Positions 46,930 to 57,106 are shown, counted from the first letter of the stretch. The stretch is DNA of 64,000 nt from Micromonospora polyrhachis (GCF_014203835.1 NZ_JACHJW010000001.1:6088501-6152500), one strand, 5' to 3'. The notes: generated by a model from the sequence alone, not told the origin. Translations and numbers: made by a program.

Positions 46930-46960
46930 CTAGTTTTTTAAGAGAAAAAATAGAAGGAAG
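46930..46960. other. A/T-rich island between divergent genes
   Basis: In an otherwise very G/C-rich region the stretch around 46930-46960 is A/T-rich and contains TTTTTTAAGAGAAAAAA, an imperfect palindrome. It lies between the divergent RING-protein and GT8 genes. It may be a promoter element or a DNA-bending site; no standard -35 or -10 is seen. The rest of 46861-47088 shows a TAGCAT box at 47075 only. Confidence 0.4.
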
Positions 46961-47088
46961 CACGCCCAGGAGCCGCCCTCGCCGTAGCACGGAAGGCTAC
47001 CGGTGGACGCGGGACAGGCGCATCCGGGTATCTGGCCCCGGTTCTTCGGGACTCCCAGATTCCACTCGTACCGGTAGCATCCCGTTGC

Positions 47089-47964
47089 ATGCCAGACGAC
47101 CCTCCCGTCGCGGATGGGAGCAGTCCGGGTTCGACCATCCGGGTGGCGACGGCAACTGACCGGCGATACCTGCCGTACGCCGCGGCCATGGCACAGTCGC
47201 TGGCCGCCCACCGCGACCCGGCCACCCCGGTCGAACTGACGATCCTGCATGCGGACGTTTCCGCTGCCGAGCAGCGGCGGGTGGAGTGCGGAGCCGAGGG
47301 AATCACCGTCCACTGGATCCGGATGGACGCCGACGGCTACCAGCGGTGGGGGATCGACCCGGACCCGATGCTGCTGGCCCCGCAGTACTTCAGATGCCTG
47401 TTGCCCAGGATCCTTCCGGTCACCGTGCAGCGTGTGATCTACATCGACGCCGACACCCTCGTTCTCGACGATCTCCGTCCGCTCTGGAACTGGCCGCTGG
47501 ACGGCCGGCCAGTGGCGGCCGTCGGCGACCTCGTCTCGGTCATCCGCGATGCCATCAGCCACTGGCAGGAGCTTGGCCTCGACGGGGGCGCCCCCTACTT
47601 CAACTCCGGGGTCATGGTGGCCGACCTGGCGATCTGGCGGAACGAGGGCATCGGCGAACGCGTGCTCCGCCGATGCCAGCTCGACCGGGACCGGCTCCTG
47701 ATCCGGGACCGCTGGCCGCAGTACGACCAGTACGGCTTCAACGTGGTCCTGCAGAACCGGTGGAGCCGGTTGCCCGACCGGTGGAACCACTTCCCGGAGC
47801 GGGCCGCCACCCGCCCCGGGATCGTGCACTTCCTGGGGGACACCAAACCCGGGGCACCCCGGACCCGGCCGGAATTCACCCGCCTCTTCATGCGGGCGGT
47901 GGATCTGACCCCCTGGGCGGGCTGGCGTCCGACCCCGAAACCACCTGCTCTCTCCGTGCCCTGA
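47089..47964 (+). CDS. Glycosyltransferase family 8 protein
   Basis: A 291-aa GT-A enzyme that uses a nucleotide sugar with retention of configuration. The metal-binding DxD is in QRVIYIDADTLVLDDL (Asp120, Asp122); PYFNSGVMVADLAIWR and the C-terminal IVHFLGDTKPG (third metal ligand region) complete the family pattern. No signal peptide or membrane helix, so it is cytoplasmic. TAGCAT lies 8 bases before the ATG, so the transcript is nearly leaderless. The acceptor is unknown; LgtC-like enzymes add galactose or glucose to glycans. Confidence 0.88.
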   Translation: MPDDPPVADGSSPGSTIRVATATDRRYLPYAAAMAQSLAAHRDPATPVELTILHADVSAAEQRRVECGAEGITVHWIRMDADGYQRWGIDPDPMLLAPQYFRCLLPRILPVTVQRVIYIDADTLVLDDLRPLWNWPLDGRPVAAVGDLVSVIRDAISHWQELGLDGGAPYFNSGVMVADLAIWRNEGIGERVLRRCQLDRDRLLIRDRWPQYDQYGFNVVLQNRWSRLPDRWNHFPERAATRPGIVHFLGDTKPGAPRTRPEFTRLFMRAVDLTPWAGWRPTPKPPALSVP

Positions 47965-47982
47965 CCGCAGCGCCAGGGTGGA

Positions 47983-50292
47983 TCACGGGACCGGCTCGTC
48001 CTGGTCGGTCTCGGCGAGGCGGTCCGGCTCTGCCGGAGAGAATCCGTTCTGGCCGGTCGGGGTGGATCTGCCCGGCCCGGCAGGGGCGAACTGGCCGGTG
48101 ACCTCGTCGAGGATCAGGGCCGTGCCATTGCCGATCTCGAACATCATCCCGACCAGACGCAGCCGCCCCTCGGCTTCGGCACGTTGGACCGCCGGCAGTC
48201 GACGCAGGTTCTCCAACTGCTGCACCACGTTCAGCCGGCCGAGTTGGTCGACCGGGTTCTGATCGCAGTGGACCCGCCGGGCCCGCTGCACCGAGGGCAG
48301 TCCGTGTCGCAACCATCCGTCCACCGACGGCATGGCGGATCGGTCCTGGGCGCTGGCGAGTAGCGCCGTCATCGCCCCGCACCCGGAGTGTCCGCATACC
48401 ACGATGGTGCGGACCCGCAGGACGTCGAGGGCGTACTCCACCGCTGCCAGGGTGGAGTCCCCGACCACGTGCGGTCCCGGGACGAGCGGACCGAGGTTGC
48501 GAACGGTGAACAGGTCGCCGGGCCCGCTGCTGGTGATGACGTTGGGTACGACCCGGGAGTCGCTGCAGGTCAGGAAGAGGGTGGAAGGCTCCTGACCGTC
48601 CTTCAGCTCACCGAGTACGTCGAGGATCAGTGGGGCGGTCCGACGATGGAACTCGTCCACCCCGGTGAGCAGTTGGTCCACCCCCTCCCGATGGCAGGCG
48701 GACTGCCAGCGGGACCAGGGTGCCAACCATCGGGGGACCGGAGCCTGACTTGCCCGACCCCGGGGTGGCCGACCGGCCCGGATGCTGCTGAAGACCGGGG
48801 AGGCCACCTCGTCGATGAACACGTCGCCACCACCGCGCTCGTGGCTGCGGATCCAGTTGTCCAGCATCTCGTACGCGGCGTGGTCCAGGTAGTCCACCAG
48901 CAACTCCAGGCATACCCGGCTGCCGGCCGGGATGGTGGCGAGTTGCCGGGCCAGACGGGGCAGGGAGAGGAAGGTCAGATTTCCCGCCACCACGACCCGC
49001 CACGAGGCGGTCGTGTTCTCCGGGGAGACGACCTGCACCGGGGCGTGCAGCGCGCGGTGCAGCGCGAAGAGCAGGGCCGCCGCGATGCCCAGCAGGATTC
49101 CCTGGAGCAGGTTGAGCAGCACCACGCCGAGCAGGGTCACCAGGTAGACCACCAGTTCGCCGTGCCTCGCCAGGGTTCGCATGTGGGCCCAACTCACCGC
49201 CAGCCGGAATCCGATCACGACCAGCAGACCGGCCAACGCGGCCAACGGAATCTGCCGGACCACCGGGACCAGCGCCAGGGCGAAGATGGCGATCCAGATG
49301 CCGTGCAGGATCGCGGAGCCGCGGGTGCGGGCTCCAGTCAGTACGTTCGTGGTGCTCCGTACGATCACCCCGGTCACCGGCAGCCCACCGGCCAGGCCGG
49401 ACAGGGTGTTGGCCGCTCCCTGCCCGATCAGTTCCCGGTTGAGGTCGCCTGGTGGCCCCTCGTGCATCCGGTCCACCGCCATGGCGGAGAGCAGCGACTC
49501 CACGCTGGCGACCAGGGCGACGGTGAGGATGGCCAGCAGGATGGCACCCCATTGGCTGTCGGGTAGCTCCGGTAGGGCCAGCGAACTCAGCAGCTCCGTC
49601 GGCAGGGAGACCCGGGGCAGTGCCATCGGTAGCGAGACGAGGGTCATCACCGTGACCGCTGCCAGGGGCGGTGGGACCAGGTTCAACGGTCGGGGCAGGA
49701 TCGGCCACAGTACGGTGAGCGCGACCGTGCCCAGGCCAACGATCGCGGCGGCCGGAATGTGCGCGGTGAGCTGCCCGGGCAGTTCGAGTAGGTTCGCCCG
49801 GGCGGAGGTGAACGGGTCGCCGCCGAGCAGGACGTGTAGCTGGCTGAGGACGATCGTGATGCCGATTCCGGCCAGCATGCCGTGGATGACGGCGGGACTG
49901 ATCGCCATCGCCGCCCGGGCGAGCCGGCTGAGGCCGAGCAGGATCTGCACCACACCGCTGGCAAGGGTGATGAAACAGGTGACCCGCCAGCCGTAGAGGA
50001 ACACCAGTTCGGCGACGACCGCGGTGAGGCCGGCGGCCGGGCCGGAGACCTGTAAGGGGACACCGCCGAGGACACCGACGACGATGCCACCGATCACGGC
50101 GGCGATGATGCCCGCCTCGACCGGTGCGCCGGAGGCGACCGCGATGCCCAGCGACAGGGGCAGCGCTACGAGGAACACGACCAGGGACGCGCCGAGGTCC
50201 GGTCGCCACGGCCAGTGACGGAACCTGGACCAGGCGGTGGCGTAGGACTGGCTGAGGCGACGGGCGATACGTGGTGGTGAAGCGGCGGTCAC
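47983..50292 (-). CDS. SulP anion transporter fused to beta-carbonic anhydrase
   Basis: A 769-aa fusion. Residues 30-430 form the SulP membrane domain of about 12-14 helices (signature regions VSGPAAGLTAVVAELV and ELIGQGAANTLSGLAGGLPV). Residues about 445-530 look like a degenerate STAS domain. Residues about 555-745 are a beta-carbonic anhydrase with zinc ligands in LFLTCSDSRVVPN (Cys, and the Asp-Arg dyad) and VVCGHSGCGAM (His, Cys). Such fusions are known in mycobacteria and others and probably couple bicarbonate transport with CO2 hydration. GTG 50292 follows AAGGAG by 5 bases. Confidence 0.92.
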   Translation of the reverse strand: MTAASPPRIARRLSQSYATAWSRFRHWPWRPDLGASLVVFLVALPLSLGIAVASGAPVEAGIIAAVIGGIVVGVLGGVPLQVSGPAAGLTAVVAELVFLYGWRVTCFITLASGVVQILLGLSRLARAAMAISPAVIHGMLAGIGITIVLSQLHVLLGGDPFTSARANLLELPGQLTAHIPAAAIVGLGTVALTVLWPILPRPLNLVPPPLAAVTVMTLVSLPMALPRVSLPTELLSSLALPELPDSQWGAILLAILTVALVASVESLLSAMAVDRMHEGPPGDLNRELIGQGAANTLSGLAGGLPVTGVIVRSTTNVLTGARTRGSAILHGIWIAIFALALVPVVRQIPLAALAGLLVVIGFRLAVSWAHMRTLARHGELVVYLVTLLGVVLLNLLQGILLGIAAALLFALHRALHAPVQVVSPENTTASWRVVVAGNLTFLSLPRLARQLATIPAGSRVCLELLVDYLDHAAYEMLDNWIRSHERGGGDVFIDEVASPVFSSIRAGRPPRGRASQAPVPRWLAPWSRWQSACHREGVDQLLTGVDEFHRRTAPLILDVLGELKDGQEPSTLFLTCSDSRVVPNVITSSGPGDLFTVRNLGPLVPGPHVVGDSTLAAVEYALDVLRVRTIVVCGHSGCGAMTALLASAQDRSAMPSVDGWLRHGLPSVQRARRVHCDQNPVDQLGRLNVVQQLENLRRLPAVQRAEAEGRLRLVGMMFEIGNGTALILDEVTGQFAPAGPGRSTPTGQNGFSPAEPDRLAETDQDEPVP

Positions 50293-50573
50293 GGCAGCTC
50301 CTTCCAGGAATGGCGGGCCAGACCCGCCGAAAGGACTAACGCCCGGATCGGCCGTTCGGCGACGAGTCGCCGTTAACGGTGGGTGAAGTTTCAGCCGGAG
50401 TCCTGACTCGCCCCGGTCGATCGGCGGATCGGTATCGGTGGCCATGACAGCGGCCTGCACCGATCGGCGGGGCATCCGCTGATAGCCTCCGATCAGGCCC
50501 AGTACGAAGTGGGCTTGAGGTGGGCCGGGCGGCTGGCCGCCGGTCGGGTCGGGCGAACGCAACGAGGAGACCG

Positions 50574-51842
50574 ATGAGTCTGCGACAGGATGCGAAGGCG
50601 CTTCAGGACGACCTGGTCCACCTGCGACGGGACCTGCACCGGATTCCGGAGATCGGCCTGCACCTACCCCGTACCCAGGAACGGGTACTCGCCGCGCTCG
50701 ACGGCCTGCCGTTGGAGATCAGCACCGGCACGGAGCTGTCCTCGGTGACCGCCGTGCTGCGCGGTGGTCGCCCCGGGCCGGTGGTGCTGCTGCGCGGCGA
50801 CATGGACGCTCTGCCGGTCACCGAACAGACCGGGTTGGACTACGCATCCCAGCACGACGGAGCCATGCACGCCTGCGGGCACGATCTGCACACCGCCGGT
50901 CTGGTCGGTGCCGCCCGGCTGCTCGCCGCCCGGCGGGAGAACCTCGCTGGCGATGTCGTGTTCATGTTCCAGCCAGGGGAGGAAGGCTGCGACGGTGCGG
51001 GGCACATGATCGCCGAGGGGGTGCTGACCGCCGCCGGCCGCCCGGTCGACGCCGCGTATGGACTGCACGTTCTCTCCTCGTTGCTACCCACCGGGGTCTT
51101 CGCCTCCCGGCCCGGCCCGCTGATGGCCGCCTCCGACGGGCTCTTCGTCCGGGTCGTCGGTGCTGGAGGGCACGGTTCCCGGCCACACGAGACACTCGAT
51201 CCGATACCGGTGGCCTGCGAGATGGTGACCGCCCTGCACACCATGGTCAACCGGCGGTTCGACGCGTTCGAGCCGGTCGTGATCACGGTCGGCTCGTTCC
51301 ATGCCGGCACCCGGCGCAACATCATTCCGGACGATGCAAGCTTCGAGGCGACGATTCGCACCTTCTCCACGGCGGTCAGCGACCAGATGGCGGAGGAGAG
51401 CGTACGGCTGTGCCACAACATCGCTGCCGCGCACGGTCTGCGGGCCGAGGTGCGTTACGACCGGGAGTACGGGGCGACGGTCAACCACGCCGCCGAGCAC
51501 GACTTCGCCGCCGAGACCGTACGGGAGGTCTTCGGTGAGGAACGCTTCGAGCCGCTGACCAACCCGATGACCGGATCGGAGGACTTCTCCCGGGTGCTGG
51601 ACCGGGTGCCGGGTGCCTTCGTCTTCCTCGGTGCCTGCGCGGCTGACCAGCCGGCTGCCGGCGCGCCCAACCACTCGCCCCGGGCCGCGTTCGACGACAG
51701 CGTGCTGGCTGACGGGGCGGCACTTCTCGCCGAGTTGGCCGTCCGCCGGCTCCACCGGCCGTCGGTGTCGGGCAGCACCCACCTACCGGACGTGCCCCGC
51801 CCACGAGGAAATTGGAGGGCGACGGAGCTGCCGCCCGGGTAG
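50574..51842 (+). CDS. M20-family amidohydrolase
   Basis: A 422-aa cytoplasmic metallo-hydrolase of the N-acyl-amino-acid hydrolase (hippuricase) group. Binuclear metal ligands appear in MHACGHDLHTAGLVGAA (His, Asp-Leu-His), FMFQPGEEGCDGAGHMI (Glu-Glu) and a late NPMTGSEDFS; DMDALPVTEQTGLDYAS is the first family block. GAGGAG precedes ATG 50574. Divergent from the SulP fusion. The acyl-amino-acid substrate is not indicated. Confidence 0.9.
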   Translation: MSLRQDAKALQDDLVHLRRDLHRIPEIGLHLPRTQERVLAALDGLPLEISTGTELSSVTAVLRGGRPGPVVLLRGDMDALPVTEQTGLDYASQHDGAMHACGHDLHTAGLVGAARLLAARRENLAGDVVFMFQPGEEGCDGAGHMIAEGVLTAAGRPVDAAYGLHVLSSLLPTGVFASRPGPLMAASDGLFVRVVGAGGHGSRPHETLDPIPVACEMVTALHTMVNRRFDAFEPVVITVGSFHAGTRRNIIPDDASFEATIRTFSTAVSDQMAEESVRLCHNIAAAHGLRAEVRYDREYGATVNHAAEHDFAAETVREVFGEERFEPLTNPMTGSEDFSRVLDRVPGAFVFLGACAADQPAAGAPNHSPRAAFDDSVLADGAALLAELAVRRLHRPSVSGSTHLPDVPRPRGNWRATELPPG

Positions 51843-51852
51843 GTTGCCGCCC

Positions 51853-52776
51853 ATGTCGATCATCGTTCGGGACTTTCAGCCGGCCGACGCCGAGGCGGCG
51901 GCCGAGACCAAACGGGCGGCGATCCCGTACCTGGTGCTCACCCCGGAGCTGGTCGCCTGGCAGGTGACCCATGCTCCCGGCAACCAGCGGCACCGACTGT
52001 TGGTCGCCGAGGTGGACGGGCAGGTCGTCGGCAGCGCCAGCACCGGCATCTTCGCCGAGAGCAGCAAACCGGGCCAGGCGTTCGTCAACCTCAGCGTCGC
52101 CCCCGACGCGCGGGGCCGGGGTGCCGGCACTGCCCTGCTGACCACCGCCGAGGGATACCTGACCGGGCTCGGGGCGAGTACGGCGTACGCGTGGGTGTTG
52201 GACGACGAGGCGTCGACCGGATTCGCGCAGCGGCATGGCTACCAGCGCAGCCGCTCGTCCTACTTCTCCCGGCTGGATCTCGCGGCCATCGCGCTGCCGT
52301 CGTTGCCGCCCCTGCCCGAGGGGGCGAGGTTGCGGACCGCCGCAGACTTCGCCGACGACCCTCGGCCGCTCTACGACCTGGACGTCGAGGCTGCGGCCGA
52401 CGAGCCCGGCGACGTGGACAGCGACGCGATGAACTACGAGGACTGGCTCGCCCTCTACTGGCACCGCCCCGACCTGGATCGGGACCTGACCTCGGTGGTG
52501 GTGATGGACGGCATGGCGGTCGCGTTCAGCGTCGCTCAGACCGACCGGCGCGGGCGGTACTGGTCCGGGATGACCGGCACCCGCCGGGCCTACCGGAACC
52601 GAGGGCTGGCCAAGCAGGCGAAGGCCGACTCGCTGCGGCGGGCCCGACTGGCCGGCTGCAGCGAGGCGTTCACCGGCAACGACGCCGAGAACGCACCCAT
52701 GCTGGCGATCAACGGGTGGTTCGGCTATCAGGTCGCCGCCCGCGAGTGGCGCTACCTGCGGAACCTGACCGACTGA
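51853..52776 (+). CDS. GNAT N-acetyltransferase with two GNAT domains
   Basis: A 307-aa protein with tandem acetyltransferase domains. The first (about 5-150) has the acetyl-CoA loop VAPDARGRGAGTALL; the second (about 160-305) has GTRRAYRNRGLAKQAKADSL and the C-terminal NAPMLAINGWFGYQ. Double-GNAT proteins of this type are frequent in actinomycetes, and several acetylate small molecules such as mycothiol precursors; the substrate here is unknown. ATG 51853 starts MSIIVRDFQPAD 10 bases after the amidohydrolase stop, so the two are likely co-transcribed. Confidence 0.88.
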   Translation: MSIIVRDFQPADAEAAAETKRAAIPYLVLTPELVAWQVTHAPGNQRHRLLVAEVDGQVVGSASTGIFAESSKPGQAFVNLSVAPDARGRGAGTALLTTAEGYLTGLGASTAYAWVLDDEASTGFAQRHGYQRSRSSYFSRLDLAAIALPSLPPLPEGARLRTAADFADDPRPLYDLDVEAAADEPGDVDSDAMNYEDWLALYWHRPDLDRDLTSVVVMDGMAVAFSVAQTDRRGRYWSGMTGTRRAYRNRGLAKQAKADSLRRARLAGCSEAFTGNDAENAPMLAINGWFGYQVAAREWRYLRNLTD

Positions 52777-52805
52777 CCACGGATGCGCCGCGCGACCGGA
52801 GAGTG

Positions 52806-52869
52806 AAGCCGGCCAGCCGGACCGGGACACCGCGCACCTCGGTGTCCCGGTCCGGCTGAGCCGGCTTTT
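52806..52869 (+). terminator. Hairpin terminator with T run
   Basis: Perfect 18-bp arms (52815-52832, 52840-52857) around CGCACCT, extended by an outer AAGCCGGC/GCCGGCTT pair, then TTTTG. It separates the convergent GNAT and subtilase genes and can serve both. Confidence 0.88.
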
Positions 52870-52897
52870 GCTCACCGGGACCGGCGAGCCAGCCGGA

Positions 52898-55800
52898 TCA
52901 GCGGCGGATCGGTAGTCGGTAGACGCCGCCGGACTCGGTGCCGGCGAAGAGCCACCGGCCGTCGGGGCTGGCCGCCAGCGAGCGCACCGACGGGTCCGGC
53001 AGGCCGGCACCCATGTTCAGCCAGACCCGTCCACCATCCACACTGAACAGCACTCCGCGCCCGCCCTTGAGTAGTCCGGCCTCCGAGTAGGCCGTGGTGC
53101 CGGCGTAGAGCACCCCGCCGACCTCGATCACCTGGCTGACCCGCATCGGCAGGCCGTGTTGGCCGGTGCCGAGCTGGTGCGCTGTCGCGAAGTGCCGACC
53201 ACCGTCGGTACTGACCCGGATCTTCGCTCCGCCGACCACCATCCGTCGGCCGTCGAAGTGGATCGCGGTGACCGGGCCGTCGAGCATTTTCACCCGGGTG
53301 GTCCCGCCGTCGTCGGAGCGCCACAGCCCGTTCTGGTCACCGAGCCACACCCGCTTCGGGTCGCGCGGATCGCCCGCCATCGCCGTGTACTGGGCCTTGT
53401 GGTCGATCTTCTTCCAACTCGTACCGCCGTCGCGGGTGACGAACAGGCCGGCGCCCGCGATGTCGCGATAGGAGATGAACAGTTGCCGGGAGTCGGCCGG
53501 ATGCACCAGCAGACCGGATGGGGTGAGGTCGTTCTGCACCACCTGCGACCAGGTGTCACCGGCGTCGTTGCTGCGAACCAGCCGGATGCCGAAGTAGCCG
53601 TTCATGTACAGCTTCCACACCGTACGCGGGTCGTCCGGCGCGGCGGCCAACCCGCGAATGCTGTGGCCCACCCGGCCCTCGCCCTCCGAGCCACCCCAGT
53701 CCAGCTTGTCCGGACCGGACGGCAGCGCGGTGCGGTAGACATCGGTCGGGGTGCCGACCATCAGTTTGCCGTCGGTAACCAGCATCTGGTCGGCGGACAT
53801 TCCGGGCACCCCGAGCCGTTTGTAGCTCACGCCGTCGGTCGTGGCGTAGACCCCGGTGTTGTCCATGCCGAAGAGCAGGGTTCGGTTGTCGTCCGGCCAC
53901 TGGGCCAGGTCGTTCGTGATCGTCTCCAGCGGCTCGGTGATCTTCGTCCAGGTCCGGCCCCGGTCCCGGCTGAGGAAAGTCTGCCGGAATCCGTCCGCCA
54001 GCAGGTTGTCACCGGCACCGCTGAGCGTGAACAGGCTCGTCGGCTTCAGCAACTGTTGCCAGGTCCGGCCCTGGTCGGTGCTGCCCAGGACGGTGTCGTT
54101 CATCAGGGCCACCGCGACCGTGTCGCCGGCCACCGCCAGATTGGTGGGTCGGCTGGCGAAGTCGTCGACCGGTCGGACCAGTTGCAGCGCGCCGGTCAGG
54201 CCAGCCCACCGCCACAATCCGTCGTTGGTCGCCACGTACAGGTCGGCACCGGCGAACTCGACGGCGGTGACCGCACCCGCCCACGGCGCGGCGGTCGAGG
54301 TCCAGCTGTCGCCACCGTCGCGGCTGGTCCAGATCGTGTCGCCGGCCACCACGGCCAACGCCCCACCGGTCGGTGCCTGGACGAACGCGTCGAACGCGAG
54401 ATCCGGCAGCGGCAGGGTACGCCAGGTCTTTCCAGCATCGTCGGTGCGTAGCACCTTGCCCCGGTAGGTCGGGTCACCCTCGGCCTTGACCGCCGCCCAC
54501 ATCCGGTCGGCCCGCTTCGGGTCGATCAGAACGGTGGGATGACCACCGGCGACCGGGGTGATCCGTTCGTAGCGCCAGGTGCGGGCCCGGTCCGTGGTGA
54601 TCCACACGCCCGCCACGTACGGCAGGGTGACGGCGAGCCGGTTCGGGTCGGCCGGCGTGGTGGACATCCGGCCACCGGAGGAGTACGGCCCGATCAGCTC
54701 CCACCGGGTGCGCCCCGGCTCGGTGGCCACCTGGAACGAGGCCCGGCCGACCAGCTTCTTGCCGGTTGCCGTGGGCACGGTCGTGGTGACCGTGTAGACG
54801 CCGGGCACGTCACCGGTCACCTCGGCCCGCCACCACAGGTCGTTATCGTGCCGGACTGTGGCCGTACGCTGCCGCCCGTTCGGGCCCCGGACGGTGACGG
54901 TGGGGGTGCCGGCGGTCGGCTCGACCGTGTAGACGAACGCCTCGCTGCGCCCGTCACTCGGGTCGGGCGTGACATGGACCCCCGGGGTCCGTACCGGCAT
55001 CAGGTACGGCACCCGCAGGTCGGCCACCCCCTGCGAGGTGGCGACGGTCAGCCAACCGGAGACGTCGGCGCTGCCCTGGTCGGGGGCGGTGGTGGTGGCC
55101 CGGAGGGTGACGGTGGCCTGGCCACCGGCGCGTACCGTCACCTGGCTCGGCTCGACCCGGACCGTACCGGGACTGCCCGTACTCGGGACGACCTTCAGCT
55201 TGAGTCGCTGGGACTGCTTGCTGTCGTTGCGTAGGGTCACCGTCCGGGAGACCCGAACCGGGGACCGGGACAGGTCGGCCAAGCCGAACGACAGCGCGGG
55301 CGGATCGGCGGTGACGCTGGCGGCCAGCGCGGCCGGCAGGTCGAGTCGACCGGCGCCGGCCACCCCTGCTGCGGCGTCCGGTACCGCCTTCGCCGACCCG
55401 ATCAGCGCCGCACCGATCCGGTTCGCGGACGCGTCCGGCCAGAGTTGACGCAGCAACGCCGCCGCTCCGGCCACGTGCGGGGCGGCCATGCTGGTGCCGC
55501 TGAACCGGTAGACCCCGGCCGGCCACTGGTCGGTGGGCACCGACGAGCGGATCTCCACGCCCGGTGCGACGATCTCCGGCTTGAGCTGCCAACGTGGGTC
55601 GGGGCCGCGCGAGGAGAAGCTGGCGATCTGGTCGGTGACGTCCTCGCCGGACACGGTCACCCGGACCGGTCCGGCGGTCAGCAGCGTACGCAGTTGCTGG
55701 TATTGATAGGAGTCGGTGATGCCGAGCACCACCAGCCGGTCCAGGCGCAGATCGTCCTCGGCCCCCAGCTTCTTCGACGCGGTGGCGGGCAGCTCACCGG

Positions 55801-57106
55801 CCGCCGTCGGCCGGGTCGCGCCGCCGGTGTAGCCGATCGCGGCCAGCGCTCCCCGCCGCTCCACCTCGGCGAACCGGGCGGCGTCGTCCGAGTTGCCGGC
55901 CGGGTGTGGTGGGCCGGCGACCAGCACCACCTTGCCGCGCAGGTCACCGGCCTTGGCGTAGTCCTCCGGTGTCCCGTCGCCCAGGTCCACCAGGTCGGCG
56001 GTGACCGGCGTCACCGGCGGGTTCGCCGAGATCGGGGTGCGGTACGTCTCGATCCGCTCGCCCGCACGCGGGCCAGCCAGGTGGACGGCCGGGATACGCA
56101 GGCCACTGGTGGACGCGCCGACCGCGATCACCCCGTCCGCGGCGGCCGGCGTGCCGACCGTCCGCTCGCCCGGCCCGTTGTTGCCGGCGGCGGCGACCAC
56201 CACCACGCCGGACTTCGCCGCCCGGGAGGCGGCCAGCCCGACCGGGTCGGTGCCGTCACCGAACCCGCCGAGACTCATGTTGACCACGTCGGCCCGGTAC
56301 GGGTTGGCCGGGTCGACCGCCGCCTCGATGCCGGCGATGATGTCCTCGCTGGTGCCGCTGCCACCCGCGTCCAGCACCTTGTACGCGGTCAGCGTGGCGT
56401 CCGGCGCGACCCCGGTCACCGCCTTGTCGCCACCCGCGCCGCTGCCCGCGACGATGCCCGCCACGTGGGTGCCGTGACTGTGGTCGTCCATCGGGTCGGC
56501 GTCGTCGTTGACGAAGTCGTAGCCACCGGCGACCTTGTGGCCGGGGCCGAAGCCGCCGCCCAGGGCCGGGTGCCGGTAGTCCACTCCGGTGTCGACGACC
56601 GCCACGGTGACTCCGCCGCCCCGGGCCGGGTTGCCGGCCGGGTCCTTGCGCTGCCACACCTCGGGTGCGCCGACCAGCGGCACGCTGTCCACGGTACGGG
56701 CCTGGAACGTCGTGATGGCGTGCACCGCCTTCACCCCGGGCAGTCGGCGCAGGGCGTCGACCTGGTTCGCCGGCACCTCGATCGCCATGCCGGGGAGCAG
56801 CACCTGGAACGACCGCCGGTGGGTCAGCTTGATCCGGGCGCGTTCGGCGGCGGCGGTCACGCCCCGCTCGGCGTTGGTGACCGCTTCGCGGGCCACCCGC
56901 ACCCGGTCGGCGGCCTGGGCGTCGACGATGCCCCGGGCCGGGGCGGCCGCGATGGTCGGGGTGGCGTCGAACTCGACGATGACGGTCTGGGCTGGGCCGG
57001 AGGCGGGGGCGGCGGTCGAGGGCCCCGGCGTGAGCAGGGTTGCGGCCAGCCCGGCGGCGGTCGCTGTCGCGACCCATCGTCGGCTGGCGGATAAGGGCTC
57101 GATCAT
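52898..57106 (-). CDS. Secreted subtilisin-like protease (S8) with PA domain and C-terminal propeller
   Basis: A 1402-aa exported protease. Signal peptide 1-33 (WVATATAAGLAATLL, then STAA); I9-type propeptide about 40-135; catalytic domain with Asp172 (AVVDTGVDYRHPAL), His211 (HSHGTHVAGI), oxyanion Asn310 and Ser539 (SGTSMAAPHVAG); a PA-like insert about 375-480; an Ig-like stretch about 590-720; then about 700 residues of beta-propeller repeats of the sialidase/VPS10 type (RSNDAGDTWSQV, TRDGGTSWKKI, STDGGRHF). The propeller may bind glycans or protein. ATG 57106 is chosen because it starts the signal peptide. A divergent regulator gene begins 89 bases away. Confidence 0.93.
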   Translation of the reverse strand: MIEPLSASRRWVATATAAGLAATLLTPGPSTAAPASGPAQTVIVEFDATPTIAAAPARGIVDAQAADRVRVAREAVTNAERGVTAAAERARIKLTHRRSFQVLLPGMAIEVPANQVDALRRLPGVKAVHAITTFQARTVDSVPLVGAPEVWQRKDPAGNPARGGGVTVAVVDTGVDYRHPALGGGFGPGHKVAGGYDFVNDDADPMDDHSHGTHVAGIVAGSGAGGDKAVTGVAPDATLTAYKVLDAGGSGTSEDIIAGIEAAVDPANPYRADVVNMSLGGFGDGTDPVGLAASRAAKSGVVVVAAAGNNGPGERTVGTPAAADGVIAVGASTSGLRIPAVHLAGPRAGERIETYRTPISANPPVTPVTADLVDLGDGTPEDYAKAGDLRGKVVLVAGPPHPAGNSDDAARFAEVERRGALAAIGYTGGATRPTAAGELPATASKKLGAEDDLRLDRLVVLGITDSYQYQQLRTLLTAGPVRVTVSGEDVTDQIASFSSRGPDPRWQLKPEIVAPGVEIRSSVPTDQWPAGVYRFSGTSMAAPHVAGAAALLRQLWPDASANRIGAALIGSAKAVPDAAAGVAGAGRLDLPAALAASVTADPPALSFGLADLSRSPVRVSRTVTLRNDSKQSQRLKLKVVPSTGSPGTVRVEPSQVTVRAGGQATVTLRATTTAPDQGSADVSGWLTVATSQGVADLRVPYLMPVRTPGVHVTPDPSDGRSEAFVYTVEPTAGTPTVTVRGPNGRQRTATVRHDNDLWWRAEVTGDVPGVYTVTTTVPTATGKKLVGRASFQVATEPGRTRWELIGPYSSGGRMSTTPADPNRLAVTLPYVAGVWITTDRARTWRYERITPVAGGHPTVLIDPKRADRMWAAVKAEGDPTYRGKVLRTDDAGKTWRTLPLPDLAFDAFVQAPTGGALAVVAGDTIWTSRDGGDSWTSTAAPWAGAVTAVEFAGADLYVATNDGLWRWAGLTGALQLVRPVDDFASRPTNLAVAGDTVAVALMNDTVLGSTDQGRTWQQLLKPTSLFTLSGAGDNLLADGFRQTFLSRDRGRTWTKITEPLETITNDLAQWPDDNRTLLFGMDNTGVYATTDGVSYKRLGVPGMSADQMLVTDGKLMVGTPTDVYRTALPSGPDKLDWGGSEGEGRVGHSIRGLAAAPDDPRTVWKLYMNGYFGIRLVRSNDAGDTWSQVVQNDLTPSGLLVHPADSRQLFISYRDIAGAGLFVTRDGGTSWKKIDHKAQYTAMAGDPRDPKRVWLGDQNGLWRSDDGGTTRVKMLDGPVTAIHFDGRRMVVGGAKIRVSTDGGRHFATAHQLGTGQHGLPMRVSQVIEVGGVLYAGTTAYSEAGLLKGGRGVLFSVDGGRVWLNMGAGLPDPSVRSLAASPDGRWLFAGTESGGVYRLPIRR

